The translations under genes were made by a program, and so were the position numbers. From contig OZ220020.1 of NCBI GenBank assembly GCA_964291365.2, positions 248,001-312,000 on the forward strand: 64,000 bases of DNA, written 5' to 3'. This DNA is from JBDWFY01 sp964291365 (lineage in GTDB: Bacteria; Pseudomonadota; Alphaproteobacteria; Rhizobiales; Stappiaceae). A model generated the notes under the pieces. The model saw only the letters and a list, made by a program, of their open reading frames with translations. It ran no database searches and had not been told where the DNA came from. Of the stretch, positions 27,536 through 37,449 are shown one piece after another; position 1 is the first letter of the stretch, and every line of letters starts with the position of its first letter.

Positions 27536-28308
27536 ATTCTCTCGTTCTTGCAGCAAAAAATTTAATTAAAAGATATGGGCGCGTTATCGCTCTTGATAAC
27601 GCAGATTTTGAACTCAAGGCTGGAGAAATTCTAGCCGTAATTGGTGATAATGGTGCTGGAAAATCAACTATGATTAAAGCACTATCCGGCGCAATCCAAC
27701 CTGATGAAGGTGAAATCTTACTTGATGGACAACCAGTTGTTTTTCCCGATCCAATGGCAGCACGTGCCCACGGTATCGAAACCGTGTATCAGACTTTGGC
27801 ACTTTCTCCTGCGCTCTCAATTGCAGACAACATGTTCTTGGGACGTGAAATTAGAAAAGAAGGAATTTTGGGAAAATATTTCCGTGCCTTAAATCGAAAG
27901 AAAATGCAACAACTCGCCCGTGAAAAGTTATCCGAACTTGGCTTAATGACAATCCAAAATATTAATCAGGCTGTAGAAACTCTATCTGGTGGGCAACGTC
28001 AGGGGGTAGCAGTGGCCCGCGCTGCGGCTTTTGGATCAAAAGTCATAATTATGGATGAGCCAACTGCCGCACTTGGGGTTAAAGAAAGTCGAAGAGTTCT
28101 TGACTTGATTAGGGATGTCAAAAGCAAAGGAATGCCGATAGTTTTGATTAGTCATAACATGCCTCATGTATTTGAAATCGCAGATCGCATTCATATTCAT
28201 CGTTTGGGTAAACGGATAGCAGTTATCAACCCAAAAGAATTTTCGATGTCAGATGCTGTAGCAATCATGACAGGCGCAATGAAACCACCATCGCAATTAT
28301 ATTCATAA
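27532..28308 (+). CDS. Sugar ABC transporter ATP-binding protein (FrcA-like)
   Basis: The 258-residue single-domain ABC ATPase has Walker A GDNGAGKSTM, signature LSGGQRQGVAVAR, Walker B VIIMDEPTAAL and an H-loop in LISHNMPHV. A single-domain protein of this size matches FrcA and differs from the double ATPase RbsA/XylG, which supports a fructose-type (Frc) system. It powers import with the upstream permease and binding protein. No FrcK-like kinase follows; the operon ends in a hairpin. Sugar phosphorylation would have to be done elsewhere. Confidence 0.9.
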   Translation: MNSLVLAAKNLIKRYGRVIALDNADFELKAGEILAVIGDNGAGKSTMIKALSGAIQPDEGEILLDGQPVVFPDPMAARAHGIETVYQTLALSPALSIADNMFLGREIRKEGILGKYFRALNRKKMQQLAREKLSELGLMTIQNINQAVETLSGGQRQGVAVARAAAFGSKVIIMDEPTAALGVKESRRVLDLIRDVKSKGMPIVLISHNMPHVFEIADRIHIHRLGKRIAVINPKEFSMSDAVAIMTGAMKPPSQLYS

Positions 28309-28310
28309 AT

Positions 28311-28357
28311 ACTGAACTAATTAAAACTAATTTTTGATCAAAATCTGTTAGTTCAGT
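28311..28357 (+). terminator. Hairpin after the sugar transporter operon
   Basis: ACTGAACTAA and TTAGTTCAGT form a perfect 10-bp stem with a 27-nt AT-rich loop, starting just after the ATPase stop codon and followed by GTTTTC. It probably ends the transporter operon. The rest of 28309-28755 carries the zwf promoter and leader; a leftward 70-codon frame there is not credible. Confidence 0.5.
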
Positions 28358-28431
28358 GTTTTCAAATTACATGCAATCAATGACAGTCTTTCCAGTCTTA
28401 GACTCACGTAGATCCAAAATTTTTTACCGAT

Positions 28432-28459
28432 TTGACAAATTGCCACAATATGCTACATT
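28432..28459 (+). promoter_or_regulatory. Candidate promoter of the zwf-edd-eda-pgi operon
   Basis: TTGACA at 28432-28437 and TACATT at 28454-28459 are spaced by 16 nt, a plausible sigma-70-type pair. The start site would be about 290 nt before zwf, giving a long leader in which I see no recognised riboswitch. Confidence 0.4.
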
Positions 28460-28755
28460 AGTGCTATTCAATATTAGCTAGCTAAATCTACTAGTCACTT
28501 CCTTTTTACAATCCAATGTTTGTTTAATTGAATCAAATTTCTTTTGAAAACAATTGATACATTACTAACTACAATTATGTAGCAAAAAACCAAATCTGTA
28601 TAAGAGCTGGAAAAGACAAATATTTTTCCAAATCGATTTGAATTAGATTTCAACCTTGAACAGTTTTTACTACCAAACTCAGTTGCATGATTTTGGGTGC
28701 GGTACAACCCAGTTTAAATTAAAAAAACGTTCTTTTCTAAAATAGGAGTAAGCAC

Positions 28756-30225
28756 TTGACTACACGTGTTATTGAAGTTGAACCATTTGATTTAATAGTA
28801 TTCGGTGGAACTAGTGATTTATCTTTTCGCAAACTAATACCCGCACTTTACCATCGTGATATTGATGGACAAATTCCAGAACAAGCCAGAATTATTGGCA
28901 TATCACGTAAACAACTCAGTAACCAGACTTATCAAGAGTTAGCACAACAGGCATTATTTAAACATACTTGTAGCGAAAATTTAATTGACGAAAAACTTAA
29001 ACGATTTTTATCACGCTTACATTTTACTTCGGTTGATATCACCGCCGAATCTGGTTGGGATAACTTAAGTAAATTATTAAGTAACTATGATGAATTTGTC
29101 CGAGTTTTCTATCTGGCTGTTGCACCAGAATTATTTGGAACAATTTCCAAGCAAATTGGTCAAAAAGGATTAATTAATGACAAAACTAGAATAGTTGTTG
29201 AGAAACCAATAGGAAAAGATGGAAATTCAGCAAATTCACTCAACAAATCCATCGGATCAGTCTTCAATGAAGACCAAATATTTCGAATTGACCACTATCT
29301 TGGAAAAGAGACCGTTCAGAATTTAATGGCACTACGTTTTGCTAATGCGTTATTTGAACCAATTTGGAATTCTGCACATATTGATCATGTTCAGATAACT
29401 GTTGCTGAAAGCCTCGGAGTTGGTAGTCGAGTCGGATATTACGATACGGCAGGTGCGATGCGGGACATGATTCAAAATCATTTACTTCAACTACTTTGTC
29501 TAGTCGCAATGGAACCACCGGCTTCATTTGATGCAAATTCCGTTCGTGATGAAAAATTGAAAGTTTTACGAGCCCTTAAACCAATTGATGAACAATCAAT
29601 CTCTAAATATACCGTTCGCGGTCAATATACCGCGGGTGCAGCAGACGGTGGTGCAGTTCCAGGATACTTAGAAGAATTAGGTAAACCAGACAGTAAAACC
29701 GAAACGTTTACCGCGATCAAAGCACAAATTGAAAATTGGCGTTGGACTGGGGTACCGTTCTATTTGAGAACTGGTAAGCGTTTAGCTAAACGAGTTTCTG
29801 ACGTAGTAATCCATTTTAAGGATATACCACATAGCATTTTTAGTTCTACAGCCGGTCAGATCCGATCAAACCTATTAGTCATCAGATTGCAACCTGATGA
29901 AGGTGTTATGCTAAAATTGATGATTAAAGACCCTGGAATTGGAGGTATGCGACTACGTCAAGTTCCTCTTGATATGAGCTTTGCTGAGGCGTTTAACGTC
30001 CGTCACCCTGATGCCTATGAACGCTTGGTAATGGATGTGGTGCGTGGCAACCCAACATTATTTATGCGACGCGATGAAGTAAAAGCAGCTTGGAACTGGT
30101 GTGATCCAATTTTACAAGTATGGGAACAGTCAAATGAACCCATACATACCTATACCGCAGGATCTTGGGGACCTTCAAGTGCTATTGCACTTATTGAGCG
30201 CGATGGCAGAACCTGGTACGAATAA
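28756..30225 (+). CDS. zwf: Glucose-6-phosphate 1-dehydrogenase
   Basis: The 489-residue enzyme oxidises glucose-6-phosphate to 6-phosphogluconolactone with NAD(P)+. It has the dinucleotide-binding start IVFGGTSDLSFRKLIPALYH and the active-site signature RIDHYLGKE followed by TVQN. The start is a TTG at 28756, with GGAG about 9 nt upstream; no in-frame ATG is better placed. It is the first gene of zwf-edd-eda-pgi, a compact Entner-Doudoroff operon. No 6-phosphogluconolactonase (pgl) gene lies in the operon, so hydrolysis of the lactone depends on another locus or is spontaneous. Confidence 0.95.
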   Translation: MTTRVIEVEPFDLIVFGGTSDLSFRKLIPALYHRDIDGQIPEQARIIGISRKQLSNQTYQELAQQALFKHTCSENLIDEKLKRFLSRLHFTSVDITAESGWDNLSKLLSNYDEFVRVFYLAVAPELFGTISKQIGQKGLINDKTRIVVEKPIGKDGNSANSLNKSIGSVFNEDQIFRIDHYLGKETVQNLMALRFANALFEPIWNSAHIDHVQITVAESLGVGSRVGYYDTAGAMRDMIQNHLLQLLCLVAMEPPASFDANSVRDEKLKVLRALKPIDEQSISKYTVRGQYTAGAADGGAVPGYLEELGKPDSKTETFTAIKAQIENWRWTGVPFYLRTGKRLAKRVSDVVIHFKDIPHSIFSSTAGQIRSNLLVIRLQPDEGVMLKLMIKDPGIGGMRLRQVPLDMSFAEAFNVRHPDAYERLVMDVVRGNPTLFMRRDEVKAAWNWCDPILQVWEQSNEPIHTYTAGSWGPSSAIALIERDGRTWYE

Positions 30226-30266
30226 CTAAATTAGATCTAAATTTTCTTAGACTGGATGTACCAATT

Positions 30267-32075
30267 ATGAATGAAACTATATTAGCTGTAACTGAGCGAA
30301 TTATTTCACGTAGCCATGATACTCGCAATATGTATCTAGACCGAATTGAAGCTGCCAAAGATTCAACACCACATCGAAGCATGATTTCATGTGGTAATTT
30401 GGCACATGGTTTTGCTGCGTGTCCTAGTACAGATAAAGCAAAGCTTTCAGAAAACACGGTTGCAAATATCGGCATTATAACCGCTTACAACGACATGTTG
30501 TCGGCACATCAACCCTATGAGGATTATCCAAAATTAATCCGAGAAACCGCGCGCAATGCAGGTGCTGTTGCGCAGGTTGCTGGTGGTGTACCAGCCATGT
30601 GTGATGGTATTACCCAAGGTCAATCTGGCATGGAATTATCACTATTTTCGCGCGATGTAATCGCAATGGCCGCGGCAATCGGACTTTCGCACAATATGTT
30701 TGATTCAGCAATGTTTCTTGGAATTTGTGATAAAATCGTACCTGGTTTACTGATTGCGGCGTTATCTTTTGGTCATATTCCAGCGGTTTTTGTACCTGCA
30801 GGACCAATGCCTTCAGGACTTCCAAATAACGAAAAAGCTAAAACCAGACAATTGTTTGCTGAGGGTAAAGTTGGACGAAAAGAATTATTAGAAGCTGAAA
30901 GTAAATCCTACCACTCACCTGGTACCTGCACCTTCTATGGTACTGCAAATTCCAATCAAATGTTAGTGGAAATTATGGGTTTACATTTACCAGGTGCCAG
31001 CTTCGTTAATCCTAAAACCCCGCTACGCAAGCAACTAACTATAGAAGCAACAAAACGCGCACTCGCAATAACCGCTCTAGGTAATGAATATACTCCAATT
31101 GGTAAAGTCATTAGTGAAAAAGCAATTGTAAATGCAGTAGTGGGACTCCTTGCGACTGGCGGCTCGACGAATCACACCATGCATTTAATTGCTATCGCAA
31201 ATACCGCCGGTATTCAATTAAGATGGGATGATATCTCAGAATTGTCAGATGAGATTCCATTACTTGCAAGGATTTATCCAAATGGTTTAGCTGATATTAA
31301 TCACTTTACCGCGGCTGGCGGAATGGGTTTTTTAATTTATGAGTTATTGAATGCAGGCTATTTACATCAAGATGTACTAACGGTCTGGGGTACTGGTCTA
31401 GATGGATACACTCAGGAAGTAACTTTAAATTCGGTAGGTAAGGTACAATGGCAAGAAGCTATTAAAGAAACTGCCGATTCAAACGTACTCGCACCAGTTT
31501 CAAAACCGTTTCAAAAAAGTGGTGGATTAAAAGTACTAAAGGGAAACTTGGGTAAGTCTGTAATCAAGGTATCAGCTGTTGCTAAGGAGCGACAAGTAAT
31601 AGAAGCACCCGCCCGTGTTTTCCATTCGCAAGACCAATTACAACAAGCATTTAAAGATAAGGAACTAGAGGGCGACTTCATTGCGGTTGTTCGATTCCAA
31701 GGTCCAAAAGCATGTGGTATGCCGGAGTTGCACAAATTAACCCCCGGGTTAGGTGTATTGCAGGACAAAGGACATAAAGTTGCACTTGTTACTGATGGTC
31801 GAATGTCGGGAGCCTCAGGTAAAGTGCCTGCCGCAATTCATGTTACTCCAGAAGCTGCGGTTGGTGGACCTATCGCAAAAATTCAGAATGGCGACATGAT
31901 CCGACTTGATGCTATTCGCGGTGAATTGACAGTTTTAGTACCTGAAAAAGAATGGAAAATTCGACCAAATGTCTCAGTCGATCTCACTAATCACAATTTT
32001 GGAATTGGACGAGAACTTTTTAATGTTATGCGAAATAATATAAACTCAGCTGAGCTAGGTGCCCATATATTTTAA
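30267..32075 (+). CDS. edd: 6-phosphogluconate dehydratase
   Basis: The 602-residue IlvD/Edd-family iron-sulfur dehydratase converts 6-phosphogluconate to 2-keto-3-deoxy-6-phosphogluconate. Cluster and active-site regions are visible in GVPAMCDGITQGQSGMELSL, FLGICDKIVPGL and SPGTCTFYGTANSNQMLVE. The C-terminal half carries TDGRMSGASGKVPAAIHVTP. The length is typical for Edd and longer than dihydroxyacid dehydratases. It lies 41 nt after zwf in the same operon. Confidence 0.95.
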   Translation: MNETILAVTERIISRSHDTRNMYLDRIEAAKDSTPHRSMISCGNLAHGFAACPSTDKAKLSENTVANIGIITAYNDMLSAHQPYEDYPKLIRETARNAGAVAQVAGGVPAMCDGITQGQSGMELSLFSRDVIAMAAAIGLSHNMFDSAMFLGICDKIVPGLLIAALSFGHIPAVFVPAGPMPSGLPNNEKAKTRQLFAEGKVGRKELLEAESKSYHSPGTCTFYGTANSNQMLVEIMGLHLPGASFVNPKTPLRKQLTIEATKRALAITALGNEYTPIGKVISEKAIVNAVVGLLATGGSTNHTMHLIAIANTAGIQLRWDDISELSDEIPLLARIYPNGLADINHFTAAGGMGFLIYELLNAGYLHQDVLTVWGTGLDGYTQEVTLNSVGKVQWQEAIKETADSNVLAPVSKPFQKSGGLKVLKGNLGKSVIKVSAVAKERQVIEAPARVFHSQDQLQQAFKDKELEGDFIAVVRFQGPKACGMPELHKLTPGLGVLQDKGHKVALVTDGRMSGASGKVPAAIHVTPEAAVGGPIAKIQNGDMIRLDAIRGELTVLVPEKEWKIRPNVSVDLTNHNFGIGRELFNVMRNNINSAELGAHIF

Positions 32076-32142
32076 TTAAGTCTTATGCTTAATATAAATC
32101 CGCACCAATCTAATATTATCAATTACAAGGTTAATAGCTATC

Positions 32143-32778
32143 ATGCCTCAAAAAACTAAACGACTGGATGAAATTTTAACAATTGCACCGGTTATTCCTG
32201 TAATAACAATTGAAGATTCTTCAGTTGCATTGCCTCTTGCGAAGGCTTTGGTAAAAGGTGGACTTCCTGTCATCGAAATAACCTTGCGAACTAAAGCAGC
32301 TATTGATGCAATAAAATTAATTTCAAAAGAAGTTAAAGGGGCAATTGTTGGTGCAGGAACAGTAATATCTGCTTCCCAATATAATTCTGCGTCACGTGCA
32401 GGTGCTAGTTTCATGGTTTCGCCTGGTACGACACCAGCGTTATTAGACATTGCCGGCTCACATGATGTTCCTTTACTGCCAGGTGCTTCATCACCATCTG
32501 AATCTATGTTTCTGATGGATCGATCATATCTTCGACAAAAATTTTTCCCGGCTGAACCAAGCGGTGGAACTACTTTTTTAAGTTCCCTAATTTCTCCTCT
32601 ACCTGACATTAAGTTTTGTCCAACTGGAGGTATTACGCTTGAAAGTGCACCAAGTTACCTTAAACTTAGTAATGTCATCTGCATTGGTGGGTCATGGATT
32701 GCAAGTTCAAAGCTAATTAATCAAGAAAACTGGCAACAAATTGAAGATAATGCTCGAGTTGCTGCAAATCTCAAATAA
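32143..32778 (+). CDS. eda: 2-keto-3-deoxy-6-phosphogluconate aldolase
   Basis: The 211-residue class I aldolase cleaves KDPG to pyruvate and glyceraldehyde-3-phosphate. Family signatures are PVIEITLRTKAAIDAI, GAGTV and the Schiff-base lysine in KFFPAEPSGG, followed by FCPTGGITLESAPSYL. It completes the Entner-Doudoroff pathway with zwf and edd and is separated from edd by 67 nt. It can also serve other keto-acid routes. Confidence 0.94.
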   Translation: MPQKTKRLDEILTIAPVIPVITIEDSSVALPLAKALVKGGLPVIEITLRTKAAIDAIKLISKEVKGAIVGAGTVISASQYNSASRAGASFMVSPGTTPALLDIAGSHDVPLLPGASSPSESMFLMDRSYLRQKFFPAEPSGGTTFLSSLISPLPDIKFCPTGGITLESAPSYLKLSNVICIGGSWIASSKLINQENWQQIEDNARVAANLK

Positions 32779-32830
32779 ATAATTTTGTTGTCGTTTAGTA
32801 TTTTCGTACTGAAATATTGGAAATGAACTA

Positions 32831-34462
32831 ATGCAATCAAATTGTAATTCTTGGCAAGCACTTATTAATCACGTAGAAAATTTCAAATTAAAAAGCTTAC
32901 AACATTTATTTACTGTTGACCGTAAGCGGTTTGATTCTCTCTCATTTCGATTTGAAGATATTCTTCTTGATCTATCTAAAAATAGACTGAATTCAGCAAC
33001 ACTGAAATTACTAGTTGATCTCGCCCAAGAGTGTGAAGTTGAAAAATCTCGATCTGACATGTTTTCTGGAAAGCTGGTCAACTTTACTGAAAATCGCGCA
33101 GTACTTCACACTGCGTTACGAAATCAAACTAATGACCCTATTCAAATAAACGGTCAAAATGTAGTTCCAGAAATTCAGCGCGTGTTGCAACAAATGCAAC
33201 ATTATTCTCAAAAAATTATTGATGGAACCATCACTGGTTCAACTCAAGAAAAATTTACTGATGTCGTCAATATCGGAATTGGTGGGTCTGATTTGGGTCC
33301 TAAAATGGCGGTTAATGCACTATCTCCATATCAAATTGGTCCACATCTCCATTTCGTATCTAATGTAGATGGCGCGCATATAGCAGACACCTTATCAAAA
33401 CTTAATCCATCGACTACTTTGTTTCTAATTGCCTCAAAAACATTCACCACAATTGAAACCATGACTAATGCACAAACTGCGCGCAAGTGGATTATTGATA
33501 ATTTAAGTGAAAACGCAGTTGAATTTCATTTCTCTGCTATTTCTGCTGCATTATCGAAAGTAACCGAGTTTGGAATAAAATCTAACCGCATGTTTGAATT
33601 CTGGGATTGGGTTGGAGGACGCTATTCAATTTGGTCTGCAATTGGATTACCCCTAATGATTGCGATTGGAGCTAAAAATTTTTCTAAATTTTTAGCCGGT
33701 GGTCATGCAATGGATCGTCACTTTGAGAGTACCTCACTTGAAAAAAACTTACCAATACTCTTAGGATTAGTAGGTGTATGGAATCGAAATTTTTTAAACT
33801 ATCCAACTCGCGCAATTTTACCATACGACGAACGACTAAATCGATTAACCGCTTATTTACAACAACTGGATATGGAATCAAATGGTAAAAGTGTTTCTGC
33901 TTCCAATAAACCAACAGAAATTGCTACTGGCCCTATAATTTGGGGGGAACCTGGAACCAATGGCCAACATGCGTTCTATCAACTCTTGCACCAAGGAAGC
34001 GATGTCATCCCAGTTGAATTTCTACTTGCAGTAAATGGACATGAACCAGAATTAAAACATCACCATCAACTCCTTATCGCTAATTGTCTTGCTCAAAGTG
34101 AAGCCTTAATGATAGGACGAAGTGAAATTGAAACCAAAACGGCTCTTATCAAACAAGGTTATTCAGAAACTGAATCTTCCTGTTTATCATCGCATAAATC
34201 ATTTCCGGGTAACCGTCCATCTACCACTATCATTTATGACAAATTAGACCCTTACACCCTCGGACGGTTAATTGCGTTATATGAGCACCGGGTATTTGTT
34301 GAGGGTATAATCTGGAACATCAACTCTTTTGACCAATGGGGAGTTGAACTGGGGAAAGAGCTCACCGACAATCTAGTTCCAATTATAAAGAGGGTAGAAA
34401 ATATCCCTCAACATAAAGACTCCTCTACTATCGGATTATTGCAACATATACTAAAAAGCTAA
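32831..34462 (+). CDS. pgi: Glucose-6-phosphate isomerase
   Basis: The 543-residue phosphoglucose isomerase has both PGI signatures: WVGGRYSIWSAIGLP around residue 255 and GEPGTNGQHAFYQLLHQGSD around residue 375. Its place at the end of zwf-edd-eda suggests that fructose-6-phosphate, for example from sugars brought in by the adjacent transporter, is converted to glucose-6-phosphate and then sent down the Entner-Doudoroff route. Full length, no anomalies. Confidence 0.95.
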   Translation: MQSNCNSWQALINHVENFKLKSLQHLFTVDRKRFDSLSFRFEDILLDLSKNRLNSATLKLLVDLAQECEVEKSRSDMFSGKLVNFTENRAVLHTALRNQTNDPIQINGQNVVPEIQRVLQQMQHYSQKIIDGTITGSTQEKFTDVVNIGIGGSDLGPKMAVNALSPYQIGPHLHFVSNVDGAHIADTLSKLNPSTTLFLIASKTFTTIETMTNAQTARKWIIDNLSENAVEFHFSAISAALSKVTEFGIKSNRMFEFWDWVGGRYSIWSAIGLPLMIAIGAKNFSKFLAGGHAMDRHFESTSLEKNLPILLGLVGVWNRNFLNYPTRAILPYDERLNRLTAYLQQLDMESNGKSVSASNKPTEIATGPIIWGEPGTNGQHAFYQLLHQGSDVIPVEFLLAVNGHEPELKHHHQLLIANCLAQSEALMIGRSEIETKTALIKQGYSETESSCLSSHKSFPGNRPSTTIIYDKLDPYTLGRLIALYEHRVFVEGIIWNINSFDQWGVELGKELTDNLVPIIKRVENIPQHKDSSTIGLLQHILKS

Positions 34463-34849
34463 TTCTCAACGTTTAAATTTTTTGGTCAACAACAAGTTAA
34501 ACTTAGTACACACAGAATATCTCATCAATTTTTTTATACAAATTTTTTCATTCGCAATACTAATCATATGTATTTAATTTTTATTTACCTATTCCATAAA
34601 TTAAGCAAAAAAACTGACTGCTAAATTTTAGAAAATCCATTATTTTTCAATTGTATAAAAAAATTAAAAAAAATTTAGAAATTTAGTGTATGTTATATTT
34701 CACTTTAACATTATCTTACAGATAGGAACTTAGGAAAAATCACTGAATTTATCCTGCAATTTTTACTCGAATTTTGAAAAATTAAACGTTAGCAACTTAT
34801 TGGAACTTATTTTATCAGTTACCATTGAGTTAAAATACAGGAGTTTTAA
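34463..34849. other. Intergenic region after pgi
   Basis: This 387-nt very AT-rich gap includes runs of A and T. No gene is seen. It must hold the pgi terminator and the promoter of the lipoprotein gene, whose ribosome binding site CAGGAG lies at about 34840. Confidence 0.4.
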
Positions 34850-35200
34850 ATGAGAACTTTTATTATAACTATTGTTGCCACATTTGTACTTTCGGCATGT
34901 CAATCAAACCAGACTACTGACCGGGCATTAGTCGGTGGTGGTCTTGGAGCTATAGCCGGTGCTGTTATCGGTGATTCAGTCAGTGATGGTAAACCTGGAG
35001 CGGCAGTGCCAGGTGCAATTATTGGAGGAGCTACTGGTGCACTGGTCGGTGCCGCTACTGCGCCGCCACCTCCTCCTCAAGCTGAGGGTGAACCACCGAG
35101 AGAATGTGTTGGTTATGACCGGTATGGCAATCCATTCCCGATAGTTTGTCCGGATGTGCAACAAAATCCACCACGCCGAACTAATACTCTTAGAAATTAA
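34850..35200 (+). CDS. Glycine-zipper lipoprotein
   Basis: The 116-residue protein has a lipoprotein signal (MRTFIITIVATFVLSAC, lipobox LSAC, lipidated Cys17). A glycine-zipper segment of about 45 residues follows (VGGGLGAIAGAVIGDSVSDG and VPGAIIGGATGALVGAATAP), then a proline-rich linker and a short C-terminal tail with two Cys. Such proteins (17-kDa-antigen or YmgG/OsmB-like) sit in the outer membrane, and the zipper may insert in the bilayer. Function is not established. It is monocistronic, ended by a clear hairpin. Confidence 0.82.
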   Translation: MRTFIITIVATFVLSACQSNQTTDRALVGGGLGAIAGAVIGDSVSDGKPGAAVPGAIIGGATGALVGAATAPPPPPQAEGEPPRECVGYDRYGNPFPIVCPDVQQNPPRRTNTLRN

Positions 35201-35211
35201 ATGTTTATTAG

Positions 35212-35236
35212 CACCCAACACTTGTAATGTTGGGTG
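35212..35236 (+). terminator. Terminator between lipoprotein gene and ald
   Basis: A perfect 9-bp GC-containing stem, CACCCAACA and TGTTGGGTG with a 7-nt loop, sits between two convergent genes, 12 nt from each stop codon. It is likely a bidirectional terminator although U tracts are short. Confidence 0.7.
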
Positions 35237-35248
35237 TCCTTAAAAACT

Positions 35249-36367
35249 TCATTTCACCAAAACTGATTGTGCTTCAACATAATCATACTGTAGAGCTTCA
35301 GCGACTGCTCTGCAGACTATCTTCCCGTCAAATACATTAAGTCCCTGCAATAAATGCGGATCAGACAATAATGCATCACTGTACCCTTTATTTGCCAATG
35401 CCAAAGCAAAGGGAAGAGTAACGTTATTGAGTGCATATGTTGAAGTATACGGTACTGCACCTGGCATATTTGCAACGCAATAATGTACGACATCTTCAAT
35501 TACATATGTGGGGTCTGAGTGAGTAGTAGGTTTTGACGTTTCAAAACATCCACCTTGATCAATAGCAACATCGACCAAGACTGACCCCTTTTTCATTTTT
35601 TTAACTAGGTCATAAGATACAAGTTTAGGTGCTGCAGCACCGACTACCAATACTGCACCTATAACTAAATCAGCTTCAAGGACATATTGCTCTAACGAAC
35701 TTTTTGTTGAAGCAACAGTTGTCAATGCTGAGCCAAAACGAGCTTCTAAATTTGCTAGTGTAACCATACTTCGATCAAGCACAGTAACATCCGCACCCAT
35801 TCCTATTGCCATAGTGATAGCTTGTTCGCCTACAACCCCACCACCGATGACGACTACTTTCGCCGGTGGTACACCAGGAACACCACCCAACAGCACTCCT
35901 GCGCCACCTTGTGCCTTTTCTAAGCAATGTGCACCCGCTTGCACTGATAATCTTCCCGCTACTTGCGACATGGGTGTTAACAGCGGTAACCTACCTAATG
36001 AGTCCGTTACGGTTTCATATGCAATACAAGTAGCACCAGATTGAACCAAGTCTTTTGTTTGATCAGGATCAGGTGCCAAATGTAAGTATGTAAACAATAC
36101 ATGGTCTGGACGTAACATTTTGCGTTCACTGGATTGAGGTTCCTTTACTTTCAAAATTAATTCTGATTGATCAAAAACTTTTTCTGCAGAATCAACAACT
36201 TCCGCACCTACTGAAGAATATGCTTCATCAGTAGCGCCAATTCCGATGCCAGCATTGTTTTCTACATAAACCTTATGTCCATGTGTTATAAACTCTTGAA
36301 CACTTTGTGGGGTAGCACCCACACGGTATTCATGGTTTTTTATTTCTTTCGGAATCCCTATTTTCAT
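35249..36367 (-). CDS. ald: Alanine dehydrogenase
   Basis: The 372-residue enzyme interconverts L-alanine and pyruvate plus ammonia with NAD. It begins MKIGIPKEIKNHEYRVGATP, has the substrate-binding KVKEPQ region and the Rossmann motif VVIGGGVVGEQAITMAIGMG. AGGAGGGA precedes the ATG. It is divergent from an Lrp/AsnC regulator 136 nt away, a common arrangement in which the regulator controls ald in response to alanine. The length and motifs are typical. Confidence 0.94.
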   Translation of the reverse strand: MKIGIPKEIKNHEYRVGATPQSVQEFITHGHKVYVENNAGIGIGATDEAYSSVGAEVVDSAEKVFDQSELILKVKEPQSSERKMLRPDHVLFTYLHLAPDPDQTKDLVQSGATCIAYETVTDSLGRLPLLTPMSQVAGRLSVQAGAHCLEKAQGGAGVLLGGVPGVPPAKVVVIGGGVVGEQAITMAIGMGADVTVLDRSMVTLANLEARFGSALTTVASTKSSLEQYVLEADLVIGAVLVVGAAAPKLVSYDLVKKMKKGSVLVDVAIDQGGCFETSKPTTHSDPTYVIEDVVHYCVANMPGAVPYTSTYALNNVTLPFALALANKGYSDALLSDPHLLQGLNVFDGKIVCRAVAEALQYDYVEAQSVLVK

Positions 36368-36503
36368 AGTTCCCTCCTGTTAAAATGGATTTATTGCAAT
36401 TTTAATTTCAATTTAATAGAATTTGCTTGCTAATTTGTTGAAAATTTCATCTTTTTTGCAATATAATTCACAATAATTCTATTTTTTTCGAAGGAATATC
36501 AAA
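36368..36503. promoter_or_regulatory. ald-lrp divergent promoter region
   Basis: This 136-nt AT-rich spacer between divergent ald and its likely Lrp-type regulator contains TGCAATATAATTC at about 36455-36467, which includes a TATAAT-like -10 for the rightward regulator. It probably holds Lrp binding sites, but no clear symmetric operator can be named by eye. Confidence 0.4.
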
Positions 36504-36968
36504 ATGCTCATAGATAGAACCGATCGAAAGATTCTAAAACTTCTTCAGCAAAACGGACGGATGTCAAATGCTGACTTATCAAACAAAATAAATTTATCCC
36601 ATTCTGCGTGTTTTAGACGGGTTAAGTTGCTTGAAGAGAGTGGAATAATTGAAAGTTACGCCGCTATTCTCGACCAGCAGAAGATTGGCAAATCAATGAC
36701 AATATTTGTTGAAATCTCACTACTAAGTCAAAGTAGTGATGCACTAATAGAATTTGAAGCAGCTGTGGAACAATCCAGCGAAATTCAAGAATGTTTTTTA
36801 ATGGCGGGAAATGCGGATTATCTACTAAAGCTTTCTGCCAGCGATGCTAATGACTTTGAACGCATTCATCGCGATCATTTATCAAAATTACCTGGTGTTT
36901 CAAGAATGCGAAGTAGCTTCGCAATTCGAAAAGTTGTTCACAAAACCGAATACGACTTAGAAAACTAA
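36504..36968 (+). CDS. Lrp/AsnC-family regulator, probable ald activator
   Basis: The 154-residue protein has an N-terminal helix-turn-helix (DRKILKLLQQNGRMSNADLS through SHSACFRRVKLLEESGII) and a C-terminal RAM/ACT-like ligand-binding domain (ECFLMAGNADYLLKLSAS). Lrp-type proteins act as octamers that sense amino acids. Divergent placement from alanine dehydrogenase suggests it is the alanine-responsive activator of ald (AldR/BkdR-like). It has a typical length. Confidence 0.9.
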   Translation: MLIDRTDRKILKLLQQNGRMSNADLSNKINLSHSACFRRVKLLEESGIIESYAAILDQQKIGKSMTIFVEISLLSQSSDALIEFEAAVEQSSEIQECFLMAGNADYLLKLSASDANDFERIHRDHLSKLPGVSRMRSSFAIRKVVHKTEYDLEN

Positions 36969-37077
36969 ATTTTAAAGGTAAGGACTCATTATTTCGAATA
37001 ATTTTCACAAATATGCAGAAATTCTCAAAAACAATGCTAATCTTATAATACCTAACAATTAACTTTTGGAGTAAAGC

Positions 37078-37449
37078 ATGCGAAAATTTAATCAAACTGC
37101 AATCGGAGTGGGAATTGTTTTTATACTTTGGACTTCCTTTGGACATGCTCATCATGGTTGGCGATGGACTACAGGAAATAATATTGAATTAACTGGAATC
37201 ATAAAATCTGTAAGTCTAGGTAATCCACATGGTGTTTTGGAAGTTAACGCAGAAGGTGAAATTTGGACTGTTGAAGTCGGTCAACCTTGGCGTAATAAGG
37301 AAGCCGGTGTAAAGGACGGAGATTTAGCTGAAGGAGTTGAGATCCGCGTCTTAGGTGAACCTTCTGCAGATATTAATAAAAGGCTGTTGAAAGCCGAAAA
37401 ATTCTTTCTAGGTGAAAAAGAATACATTTTGTATCCCCGCCGTGATTGA
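37078..37449 (+). CDS. DUF6152 periplasmic protein
   Basis: The 123-residue protein has an N-terminal Sec signal (QTAIGVGIVFILWTSFGHAH, cleavage near AHA/HH). It then has HHGWRWTTGNNIELTG, NPHGVLEV, WTVEVGQPWRN and a C-terminal LYPRR. The HHGW and NPH motifs are the signature of DUF6152, small periplasmic beta proteins of unknown role that may bind metal through their His residues. It overlaps by 8 nt with the following membrane protein gene, a pairing commonly seen with DUF6644 proteins. Confidence 0.8.
   Translation: MRKFNQTAIGVGIVFILWTSFGHAHHGWRWTTGNNIELTGIIKSVSLGNPHGVLEVNAEGEIWTVEVGQPWRNKEAGVKDGDLAEGVEIRVLGEPSADINKRLLKAEKFFLGEKEYILYPRRD

Noticed and set aside
28495..28707. 70-codon leftward frame upstream of zwf
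   Set aside because: It lies in the zwf leader, has no family features or start signal, and its composition is like random AT-rich sequence.
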